A stretch of DNA of 64,000 bases, from positions 3,224,081 to 3,288,080 of the forward strand of contig OZ007508.1 of the NCBI GenBank assembly GCA_963931865.1, written 5' to 3'. How positions within the stretch are numbered: the stretch's first letter is position 1; each line of letters opens with the position of its first letter. Of this stretch, positions 46,201 through 58,200 are shown piece after piece. The notes under the pieces are model-generated. The model saw nothing but the letters and a program-made list of their open reading frames with translations. It was not told where the DNA came from and did not search any database. A program made the translations under genes and the position numbers. The DNA comes from Axinella damicornis (lineage: Eukaryota > Porifera > Demospongiae > Axinellida > Axinellidae).

Positions 46201-49200
46201 CAGATATTATGGGCAATGACCTGATCCAAAATCTAAGTATGCTTCTGATTCAAAATGTAACCAGACCTGTATCATATATGTAAACTGTTCTGAATCTGGT
46301 CAGCCTTTCTACAGATCTGATTCATAATGATCTCATTTTCATTTAACCCTTTCAACCCAATTTAAATTACTCCATTGCACTGCTGAGACAAAATAAGCAA
46401 GAAGTTGACGTGGAAAACAGATTATTGGACAGTCGAAGGCCAAAGGGGATACAAAATGGAATTCAATGATACGTACATAATAATATTATTATGTTCAAAC
46501 AATAAATGAAGTAGTTATTGGTCCGGCAGGTAGTAGGGAAATGGGTTATTTAGGGACATGGCAGGTGCTGAATATGCATGCTGTCCATTACCTAAACTTC
46601 AAGTATGTACTTCCTGACGGACCAATATCCACGTCAAACAATAAACCTCATGCAGACCCCACTAGTGGGTTTGGGCACGAGACTCTGTCCAGTCATACTT
46701 TCTCAACTTCAATGTCCTCATGCTCCAGTTTGGTACTCCACGGAGACACAGGTGTTGCACTCGTGTATACTTGAGACAGCTTTTGATATTGGGTAGTATC
46801 TGTACCTCAGCAGGCAAGGACATGCTGATCTGCTCCTGTTTGGCAAAAGTGTAAGGAAATGTATAATTACATTTCAAACTAGCAAAAAAAAAACATGAGT
46901 AAAAATATTCTTACCTTCATGTAGAAGTGGATATCTTTGGCACAGGACTGCCAAGGGAGAGAGAGACCTTATCGGCAGGGAGTATACAAACTAATCGAGC
47001 CATAGTACATCAGGTCGTTCCTCCACCTCTACCCTTAAATAAAGAAACATTTGTAGTCATGGAGGCACAAGCAGTGCTTGTATATTGCTTGTGCAAGTTC
47101 ACCACTGTACACTGACCTCCGATGGGAATGGCCAGTATAGTCATCACTCTGGATATGCCTGAAGCAGAGAAAGATGAGGGTGACACGGGCCAGGCATAGT
47201 TATAAGTATTCATCATCACAGCATTTCTCTCCATACCTTGAGGGTAGGCTTGAAATGACCACATTTCTCCACCGAAGTGGTCCTATTAGTTGAGGTATCA
47301 AAGTGGTTGAGGTGATGAATACAAGCACAAAATTCCAGCCTCTACATCTCTAACCACGTGATTAAAAGCCAGTGAGGCTTGCATCACATGTACAGCCCAG
47401 AAAGCTGGAGGGAGAGGCTGGACTAAGGTGAAAAGATATACCTCCATGTCCATCTCAGAATCTGAAGTGATATCACCACCACCAGTTGTGCTGCAGATAA
47501 TGAGCAGCATGCTTAAGCTTGGCAGTTTCCAAATTACAGTATAGTCTAGTTTAAAGTCAAACTCACTTCACAAACACAGCAGACAATGCACCAACAACAG
47601 CAGGCCATAACTTTGCTTCACAAAATTCAAATTCTCTTGTCACGTGCAGACTCAACCCTGGGGGTGTGGTGTCACATAGCTGATGTGATACAGACCTGCA
47701 GTTATCTACATACCTGTAACACATCTGTTGTGACAGTTCTGATACAGCGTCAGCATTCTGAAGGTTTCGTGGTTTATACTGAACTGATATGAGCATGTTC
47801 AGAACAATCTGATACAGATCTGCAGCAGCTGCAGTACCGATACACAACAGCAGACACATCTGTATCACACACAACTGCAACCAGAACAGTATCACAACAG
47901 AATACTTTTTGCTGTGTAATGGTTTCCACGTGGGTAGAGTCCGTCACATTACTCCGTTCACGATCTCTTGAAACTCAACGTGATACGGAGTTTCGCGTAC
48001 CTCCGTAAGCGTGTCCTACCTCCTCTGGTTAATTACATATACAGTGGACGCAATCATGATCAGGCAGCAGCTGAAGCGTACGCAATTAATCGGGGAGCAG
48101 CAGCTCTGCACAGAGCTGTCCGGCGCCAGATTACTCAGGTAGGCGAACAAGAGGGATCGAAGTAGCTGAGCGAGCGAAACTAAATATTGTATAGTGCACC
48201 GAAGGGCTAGCTTGTTAGACTAGCGGAGGCTCATGGATCACTCTCTCTGGATCTGGGGAGCTCTCTAAAAATTGTGTAGTGCATAATAAATCTTTTCCTC
48301 ACCATGAACGTGAGCGCATTGCATTGCGCTGTACCTGTTGTTCCGTTCCGTGCGTTCCGTATTTTAGTAGGCGGAACCGTTCCGTTCCGTCCCGTTCCGG
48401 ATTTTAGTAACCACCGTCTACCTGGCATTCCAACGCAGAGGGTCAAGAGGTTAATTCTGAATGTAGCTATGCTCTCTGCAGGTGACTCTATGAGTTGCAT
48501 GTGCATGCATATTTTTGTCCCTTCATGGATTCTCTCTACTACTAAAATTTACATCTCAGACGCCATACATTTTCCATCCCTGTAATAGCTGCTACTCTAT
48601 GCATGTGGGGTCTCTGTGCTGCACTAGTCTAACAAGCTACATGTAGCCCTTCGCTTTCTCCAGCGCGTGATCGCTTTCAGTATGCGCGTGCGGTCACGTG
48701 AGTCGATCCGTACTGGGGAAAATTCGAGGGGCTAGCCCGCTAGACTAGTGCTGCACAACTTGGCAGCCAACCACAGTGTACTCATACGTAAATACATGAC
48801 ATACCTCAGAGACAAATGGGGCTCAAAATTAAAGTGATTTGAACTTAAATTGAAGACAGTCACTAGGCTATATTGATGGTAATGCAGAGTGAGTTTACTG
48901 TTAGGGGTGAACTGGGGGTATGCAATGCATGCCAAATAAGATGAAGGTACTGAAGAACAGATACACACTCTAGTCGCATATGTAGGTATTGTACACACTT
49001 TATACTTGTATGAACACAACAGTAGTTCTTATACCTCAGCTCGTTAGTTCAAACTCCAATGCTTGAAACCGAAGGCGATCGTTCTTGAGGTATTTTGGAC
49101 TGAGTTTATAGTGGGGGATGAATCTTTGCATTCCCCAGCCTTCGTTTCTCTCTCCGGTAGTCACTCTGCCAGCAGCGTCATCAGGCGTTTCACCAGTGAA

Positions 49201-52200
49201 GCTGATGACCATTGTCTGATGTTCCTCCTCTCCCTCCTGGTCCAGGAGCCGGACGGTAATGTCACCTCTGAGCGGCCAATTGAGGCGGTAATCGAACTCT
49301 CCTTGCATGAGGCAGACAGACACCGAGACATTGGTACCCTCACCATCACCAACACCATTGGCATCCACCCTGAGACACATCCGGTAACCTTGCGGATGGG
49401 TGTAGAACGGTGGGGAGTACCACGTAGTACAACTGTTCCGGAGTTTCTCAAAGTTACAGACTGAGACTGTGTAAGGAATTAATGATCTGGCATCCGCAGT
49501 AAATATTTGCTTAATTGCATACACAACTGTTCCGATTGAGACCAGAGTCACAACAGCAGTCTTGGTAACTGAGATGCCAACGTAAAACAAAACGGCAAAG
49601 CTCAGAATGATGAATGCGACTACAATCAGTCCTAGGAGAATTTTCAATTTCTTAATGAGGGCGTCCTTTTGCAGAATTTGTTTCGATAGACAAATAAGGT
49701 CAAGATGAGCACCGACATACTCATCAAGGTGAGCTGCCATATCTTTACGAGGCATTTGAACGCTACACCCAGCAGAGCGGTAGTCACAGTCAACCATAGT
49801 GAGGGGGCACTCCTCACTAATGTGGCGTTCAAGATCTAGGCGCTCGATCACGGAGAATGCACAAACATTAGGACAGACGACTGGAAAGCACTTGCATTCT
49901 GGCCAGTGGTTTGTTGAAACATCTTCAAAAGTGGACCTGTATTGTTTGCAATGGTCACAGTCGAACGGCCTCTTACTGCAGTACTCATTCTCGTGTTCAA
50001 CAATCAAACGACGCTTCAGATACTCGCCACACTGATGTTTACACTCTATCTCAACATGCTCGCAACCAAGGTGCCGATTCTCGGCATCGGGATTCAAATT
50101 CTGATGTCGTTTCAGTTCTCCTAGTTCATGAACCAAGTCACAATACTTACACGTAACTCTTCGTTTTGGGCAATCGTTGAAAGGGTGATCTTGAAGACAT
50201 TGCCGCTGGAATTGCTTATTGCAATGAATGCATTGAATTTTTGCAAATGGACAACCAAAACCTTCACCGTCCAGACCAAATTTCTCATTCAAGTGGCGGT
50301 CAAGTTGTCCCAACTCTCCTGTCCACGTACAGCCATCACTGCGGTGGGTGCAGTATACATGAAGCTGGCCCAGGGATTGTTTCAGCCCTTTGTTAGGAAA
50401 AATGGTAAATGGCAGGGTACACGCAGGACATTGACTGCCCTCTGACTGGACAAGCTTGATGCAATTCTCACAGAAACTCTTACCACAGCAGCTGACAATG
50501 TAGGGGTCATGAAGCTTCAAAAGACAGACGGGACATTCAACCTGGAAGGCACTCGTAGGTTCTTCAACGAACTCGCAATCGTACCCACCATCTGGCACTG
50601 CCATTTTCAGTCTTCGTGTTTGTTGTTGTAAACTTGTAGCAGCCAGCACGTGCGCATGTTCAGATAAAATTAACAACAGGAAACAGGAAATGAACACTTA
50701 TATAGTTGACACAGATCCATGCTGTGCATGCACACGTTGATGTGTAACAGACCACTGCATTTTCCTGATCCTGCTGTTCATTGTTACAGGCAGTGCAGGT
50801 ACTTCCATCCTAAGACCTGTCTGTCTGCAACAATAATAATTATGTAGGACTCTTTAGCTGAGATAGCTAGGAAACTAGTTTGCACGCTCTTGGCTGTGGC
50901 TCATTCTCTCTGACTTTTGTTGCTTTTGGAAGACCATGATGTGCAGACAATAATACCCTTGTTAAATTCTTCGTGGTGTGCTGACAAAATACACTTGTCA
51001 CAATTCTTAGTATGTCATTGGGGTGAAGGGATTGCATAGGTTCTGATCATCTGATGGCTGAACAACAACTCAGCTGACTACATGGCTTGTGTGAGTTGTG
51101 TCTTACGTGCTGCCCCTTCAGGACCGAGAAGCACATTGCAAGGCCCGATATGATCAGGTTAGGGCTGACGGGGAGAAGATCCATGACCTGGTCACGAAGA
51201 ACAGGCAACTCTTTCAGGTGAGCGTCCATCATGTGCTTCTTGAGCTAGAGGCCTGATACATGGGCGTACGAGTAGAACCAGTACATCCATTTCTGTATGC
51301 TCCTCAAATCTGACTAAGTTTCACTCCTCCCCTCTTCCCCTCCCCTCCTCCTCTCCCCCCTCTTCCCCTCCCCTCCTCCTCTCCCCCCTCCCCTCCTCCT
51401 CTCCTCCCTTCTTCCTCCTTTCCTCCTCCTCCTCCCCTCCTCCCCTCCTCCCTTCCTCCCCCTCCCCTCTCCTCCCCCTCCTCCCCCTCCCCCTCCCCTC
51501 CTCCCCTCCTCCCTCCTCCCCTCCTCCCCTCCTCCCCTCCTCCCCTCCTCCCCTCCTCCCCTCCTCCCCTCCTCCCCTCCTCCCCTCCTCCCCTCCTCCC
51601 CTCCTCCTACCAGGCTGAAGAAGACTCTGAGATGTGGAATCACTACCTTCAGTACCTCGATGTCATTGTACTGGACGGGTTCTTCAACTGCATTAATTGC
51701 TCCTTGCACTACCTGCTTTCCAACACAGACAAGGAGAGACGAGGGGTGCCCCCTTTGCTCGAGTGCAAGCTGGAATTGCAGGCCCCAGACATGGTCTTTC
51801 TACCTGCACTAGACCAGGTAACTCCAGATGTACTATTGTATGAACAGAAGGAGGGTTCTTTGTTACCAACTCAACAGATTATGAAACCTATTGGGAAACC
51901 TCTGGAATGTGCATGTTTCAACATCCAAGATTATGCTTGGCTTACTACAATTTCCAGAGTTGATCATTGCAGTATGTATGTTCATAAGTGCCCTCCCTCT
52001 GCCCCCTAACAATCAGGAGTCTAGCCACGGATTCTATGCACTTGTGGAGGGCCTTTTGGATGACGTGTTTCGATTTGGATCCCTTGTCCCCCGCGTTGCC
52101 AGCCATTTGGACCAGCCGGACTACCACGGTGATGTGGAGGAGATCGCAGACCTCTCGGACATTCGAGAGGATGTACTGACCCGCGTCTCCAGTGCCATTA

Positions 52201-55200
52201 CACAGGTGTGTACGTAGCTGAAAAGAGAGTGGCAAGTATTCCCATGGCATCATGCAGTTTGAGCAACAGCCTGAGGAAACCCATATTCACATGTAGCGTG
52301 CAGATGTGTACATGGAATGGATGTGCACTTACGGTAATACCATAGCAACAGAGTAATACCATAGCAACAGAGTAATACCATAGCAACAGAGCAATACCAT
52401 AGCAACAGAGTTCAGATTTCACGGGAAGGGCCTGTTTGGTTGCTTTGCAGACAGGTGACGTATAATTATACCTCTTGAATACCTTGATGAGTGTGATACA
52501 TAGGTTACGAAATAAAGGCTGCCTGCTCTGCACTCCTACCGTACTGATTTCCAACTAGGGTATGGAGTACCGGAACTCCTACGAGAACTATGCCTATCTG
52601 TGGGTGGATGACCGCAGGGAGTTCCTACGACAGTTTCTACTCTACGGCCATGTTCTGACGGCCGAGGAAATCGAGGCAGCTGGGGAAGAGGGTGTGGCCA
52701 AGACCCCGCCCACACTGGAACAGTTCAAAAAGCAGGTGGACACCTATGAGAAGATCTACAATGAAGTGGAACATTTCCCTGTAAGGAGGGGTGCCTTTGT
52801 GATCGTGTACACGTATGAGTAACCTGTTTGATATTTCAGTATACACTCTAAAGTAGCTAGACAAAGCATTTTCAAGGGGTACAGATGTATTCTTACCAGT
52901 ATAACCTAACTAACTGCATCAATGTTGGGGAGCATTATCACCAGCCATGCATTTGTATGTGACCTAACATGTAGTGCAATCTAAAACGTGGTGCACTATA
53001 GAGATAGCTATTTGCTGATAAGAGTGGGTTAGGATTGGAAAGGGAACTAGAGGGAAGGTGGGTTAGTGGTCCTCTCCTTTGTGTAGGGTACCACTGTGTT
53101 TGATGTGTGGTTCCGTGTGGATGCACGACCCTTCAAGCAGGCCCTGCTCAACATCGTCAAGAGATGGAGCTTCATGTTCAAACAGCACCTGATTGATCAC
53201 GTCACTGACAGGTGAGAGGAACCAAGTTTAAATGCATGTCTTTACTAGGCATCCGCATGTGTACATTACATTTTGTGGTACATAGACCTCTGTCCTTATG
53301 CCTTTACCCACAAATCCCTACTTCTCTCTCCTCCCTCCTTTTTCCCCACCTATCCTCACACCCCTCCATCCGCACCATGCACCCATTCATCCACGTTCCC
53401 CGATCCCACCTTTCCAACCCTTCACTTACACCCATCTCCCACATATCTCCACCATTCACACCCCTCCAATCATGCACACCCACACCCACCTCCCACTCCA
53501 TCTCTCTCCCACCCCTCCACTCACACCCACCTCCCACTCCATCTCTCCCCCACCCCTCCACTCACACCCACCTCCCACTCCATCTCTCTCCCACCCCTCC
53601 ACCCACATCCCCATACAGCTTGAATGGCCTGGAGCAGTTCATCAAGTTGACCAGCGGTGGGCTTGACGTGATGGTGGAGGAGGGAGACTATGATGGGCTG
53701 GTGGGCGTGATGGGCCACCTCATGCAGGTGAAGGACCGACAGCCTGTGGCCGACCACATGTTTGAGCCTCTCAAGGACACCATTGAGCTGCTCAAGACGT
53801 ACGGACAGGAGCTGCCGGATGCCGTGCACCAACTGTTGCAGGTGTGTTGTCTGTGTTGGCTGTACACATAACATGACACATTGGACGCTTACATACTGTA
53901 TACAAAAGTGTCCTGAAGTGTCAAATGCATCCTGCAGTGTCAAAAGCATCCTGCAGTGTCAAAAGCATCCTGCAGTGTCAAAAGCATCCTGCAGTGTCAA
54001 AAGCGTCCTGCAGTGTCAAAAGCGTCCTGCAGTGTCAAAAGCGTCCTGCAGTGTCAAAAGCATCCTGCAGTGTCAAAAGCGTCCTGCAGTGTCAAAAGCA
54101 TCCTGCAGTATCAAAAGCATCCTGCAGTGTCAAAAGCATCCTGCAGTGTCAAAAGCGTCCTGCAGTGTCAAAAGCGTCCTGCAGTGTCAAAAGTGTCCTG
54201 CAGTGTCAAAAGCATCCTGCAGTATCAAAAGCGTCCTGCAGTGTCAAAAGCATCCTGCAGTGTCAAAAGCATCCTGCAGTGTCAAAAGCATCCTGCAGTG
54301 TCAAAAGCATCCTGCAGTGTCAAAAGCGTCCTGCAGTGTAAAATGCGTCCTGCAGTGTCATTTCTAGGAAAGATGTTTGCAAACCACTCCATTACTTGCA
54401 CATTATAATAATGTGCACATGAATCAGATGCAGCAACTTATCATGCATCGCATGTGGCGTATACGAAGCTAGAGGAATGAGATGCCAAGGGCATGTGCTC
54501 ACTTTCAATATTCTTGTAATGGGCCTTGTGCTTAGCGAGGAACTGCCATGGCTGCTGGTAACCCCTGCCTGGCCAAGCTACGTACACTGTCCATAGGCGG
54601 TGGAAGCTGTTTCAACTAGGGGGGGCACTGGCTTATCCTGATTTTATTTTAGGGGGAGGCTGTTGAACGGACGGGGGGGGCACTGTTGTCGCTGCTACCG
54701 TCCGAATCACTACCAGCTTCAAGGGGCTGCACTGACAAAGAAGTCTGGGAATCACACTCACTGTCGGTTCTTTTCGCTGGTGGGGTAAAAAAGCTCGAAA
54801 TCGCTCGCTGTCTCTTCATAGCTGTCGCCACGTGGCCTCCAGATTATGGATCGCCTAGCTGGCCGTGTCTCGTTCCCAGCAGTGTTTCGCAGACTGGGAA
54901 CGAGACGTGGCGCAAACTTTCGTGGGGGCACCAGGAAGGTATTTCGCGTTTGTGGGGGCACGGGACCCCAGTGCCCCCCCGGTTCCGCCGCCTATGCTGT
55001 CCCACACAGATCCAGATCCTGGGAGGAAATGAAGAGTCAGTGTTTCCCTGCAGTGTGTTGAGTGAATGCTACTTACAGCTGTATCTCCCAGGCCACATTG
55101 CCTGGGTCTATGCCCTGGTCTGGCTACACCAAGTGCAAATAATGAACCCACAGTCAAACAGCAGCAGCTCACAAAGAAGTACATACCCAACAGCTCCAGC

Positions 55201-58200
55201 CTAGAGGCATACGTACAAACAGGCATATCGGCACCCTAAACACTCAGTGTAACGCTGTGCATCTCTCTTCCTGCAGGAGTTGCCAGAGCAGTGGAACAAC
55301 GTGAAGAAGCAGTCGGTGCTGATGAAGCAGGCAGTTGCTCCTCTGCAGGCCACGGAAGTGGGCATCATCCGGAGGAAACTGGCCACCTTTGATGTCAGTC
55401 CCCTAGTACCATTAGTATGCTCGTACATACATAGTTGCACTTTCTTTAGGATACTTACTTATACCCTTAGGAATACAAGAACTGGAAACCTTTGATTATC
55501 AATTCCAGTGTGCTTGTATTTACGGTAAAAGAAATGGAATTTGTGCTTCCTTTCGCTTTAGCGAGTTCGTAGCATTTTTTGATGGAGCTTTCGATTACAT
55601 AATGCGTACATACACATGAATACCAGTATGTATGTCAATTACATGTGTTTTATCTGACAGGTGAAGCAGCATGAATTCCGTGAGAGCTTCAGGAAGACTG
55701 CTCCATTTGCCTTCACCTCTCATTCCATCTACAGCAGGATTGACATGGTTTGCATGGCTCCAGCATACGTACAGTTAACATACTTTCCGTGTTCTACGTA
55801 TCATGTGCGTATCATACTAGCCTCATTTGCAGGCCACGTGAGAGGAGAGAAAGCCACTTTCCCTCCTCCCGCATGGCTATAGTGTCATGTTTGTACATGA
55901 TGTCATACAATATAATCTATTATCTGTTGTCTGTGTAGTCACACAAGGATATTCAGGTGATGGAGGAGGAGATGAATGGGCTGTATGAATCAGCTGGCCT
56001 CTTCGAAGTCAATGTTCCAGATTACAAACAGCTCAAGGTCTGCCGAAGGTATGCGTATTTATGTACACGTATTCAGTAAAGCATGTATGTAGCACGACAC
56101 AAACTGTGAAACAGAATGGTAGGACTCCTGGATGCATATGCATGTCTCTCGAGCTACGTAGGGATCTATGGTGCATTCTCTGATACCTGCAGGGAGGTGG
56201 GGATGTTGAAAACCCTGTGGGATGCAATCTCCCTGGTGCAGAGCAGCTTTGCTGACTGGAACACCACCCTCTGGAAGGACATCAATGTCGAGAACATGGA
56301 AATGGACTGCAAGAAGTTTGTCAAGGTGTGTAACTCTGCATTCAAATGCACGGGTAAAAATAATGTCAGTTGAAACATTGATTTAACTACCCATCCTTCT
56401 TGGGAGTTTTTCAGCTTGACTAATTAGCTATCTAATTCTGCCCAACTCTACTGCCTTTACGTAAATGCATGTACTATAGTAGTGAAAACTTAATACGTAC
56501 ATACTCGTACCTATATATCTCTCTAGGACATCCGTTCCTTGGACAAAGAGATGCGTGCGTGGGATGCTTTCACAGGGCTGGACTCCCTGGTCAAGAACAT
56601 GGTGACCTCACTGAGGGCCGTAGGGGAGCTGCAGAATCCTGCCATCCGGGACAGGCACTGGGAACAGCTCATGCAGGCAACACAGGTCAGCAGCATGGTT
56701 TCACTTCAGTCATATGACTTTTACGTACATGAGAATCAGATGGTGAGAGTAATGCCTAGCCTCGTCCCCAGGCCTCCGCCCAGATTTTATCTCGCAGCCG
56801 TGATAAAATCTGGGCGGAGGCCTGGGAACGAGGCTAAGTAATGCCCACTTCTACATGTAAGATTCTGAAATTCCTACCCATAATCTTGGAGTTTAATCTT
56901 GCCAGACCCCGTTTTCGGGGGTGGGGTCTGGGCAAGGGACTGCATGGAGCAATGCTGAACTTTAGTGACCCAATTTATGGCAGCATGCCTACTTACTGCA
57001 CCCCAAATCAGTATTAAAGGTGGATAGAAGTCTGATCATTTTGAGAGAATGTACAGTTCTAACTTGATGTCATTATCACCAGTAACTTGTACCTGTTGCG
57101 TACATGCTTGTGCATTTAGGTGAAGTTTGTGATGTCTGAGGAGACGAACCTGTCAGACCTGCTGGCCCTCAACCTGCACAAATTTGAGGATGAGGTGCGG
57201 AACATTGTGGACAAGGCCACCAAGGAGCTCAGCATGGAGAAGACACTCAAGGTACGTACGTACGTACTTCTGCAGTTGGCAACAACACTAAATATAAGGG
57301 GTATACAGTTTCCATTAATTAGTTCAGTTTAGAATACTTACAAAACTGACGTACATGTATATACAATATCAACTGCAGTGTTAGCACATTGCTACGATTG
57401 TCTGCTGTATGTTCAAGATCATGATAATTTGAGTGATCTGATTGGGCGAATGAGATGTTATAACACAGAAGTAGATTTCAAATGTTGGAAAGTTGGCCGT
57501 GGTACAAACATACATGTGTCACAATATCTGTATTTCTCAGGGAATGGGCCATAAACATTACATCATTGTTTCTCTCGAGCACAAGTAGAAAATTACCCTC
57601 TGAATACATACTAGTTGCCAACCTTAGGTTTATTTTTCACTCCACCCACTTCTTGTCACCAATAACGCATGTCTTGTGATGATACATAACTACATGCAGT
57701 TTTGCTATTTGGTTTGCAGGAGCTGGATGTGACCTGGTCGCAGATGGAGTTTGACCATGAGCCCCACCACAGCACTGGCATCATGCTCATCAACGCCAGC
57801 GAAGAGCTCATCGAAGCTCTTGAAGACAATCAGGTATAATGATTGATTGGTCCTTGGTTGGCTGTTTATACACATGTATATGGACTCATAATGTTTACGC
57901 TACCCCCCCCCCCCCCCCCCCTCCCCCATCCTCTCCCCCCATCCCTTCCCCCTCTCCCCCTCCCCTCTTCTCCTCCCTCTTACCTCTTCCCCTCACTCCC
58001 CAGGTCCAGCTGCAGAACATGATGACATCCAAGTTTGTGGGCTATTTTCTGGAGCAGGTGTCCGACTGGCAGAAGAAGCTGGCCACAGCCGACTCGGTGA
58101 TCACCATCTGGTTTGAGGTCCAGCGGACATGGTCTCACCTTGAGAGCATCTTCATTGGCTCAGAGGACATCCGTGCTCAACTTCCCAAGCACTCCAAGCA

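Larger units (their letters stand above)
45543..48027. repeat. large inverted repeat, right arm (split by an insertion)
   Basis: It matches the left arm over 45543-46105 and again over 47919-48027, with the gap filled exactly by the TA-flanked insertion 46108-47916. A small internal difference near 45840 (a short deletion of the GGGCAGGTCCGGTGAT-type segment) distinguishes the arms. Confidence 0.85.
40272..51121. other. 10.85 kb dynein intron hosting nested genes and repeats
   Basis: The phase-0 donor after exon 16 (GTGGGC) and the acceptor before exon 17 (CCCCTTCAG) join conserved dynein sequence, so this interval is one intron. It contains two minus-strand TRAF-like genes, two copies of the GC-rich tandem repeat, a large inverted repeat (43783-48027) and a 1.8 kb transposon-like insertion. 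It is by far the largest intron seen in the gene. Confidence 0.85.

Noticed and set aside
51314..51709. Minus-strand Gly/Arg/Glu-rich frame
   Set aside because: Translation of the complement of the CCTCCCCT tract; low complexity.
53762..54408. Long plus-strand frames with Cys-Gln-Lys-Pro-Ala repeats
   Set aside because: Produced by the 19 bp minisatellite, which stays open in every frame; they start inside or after dynein exon 22.
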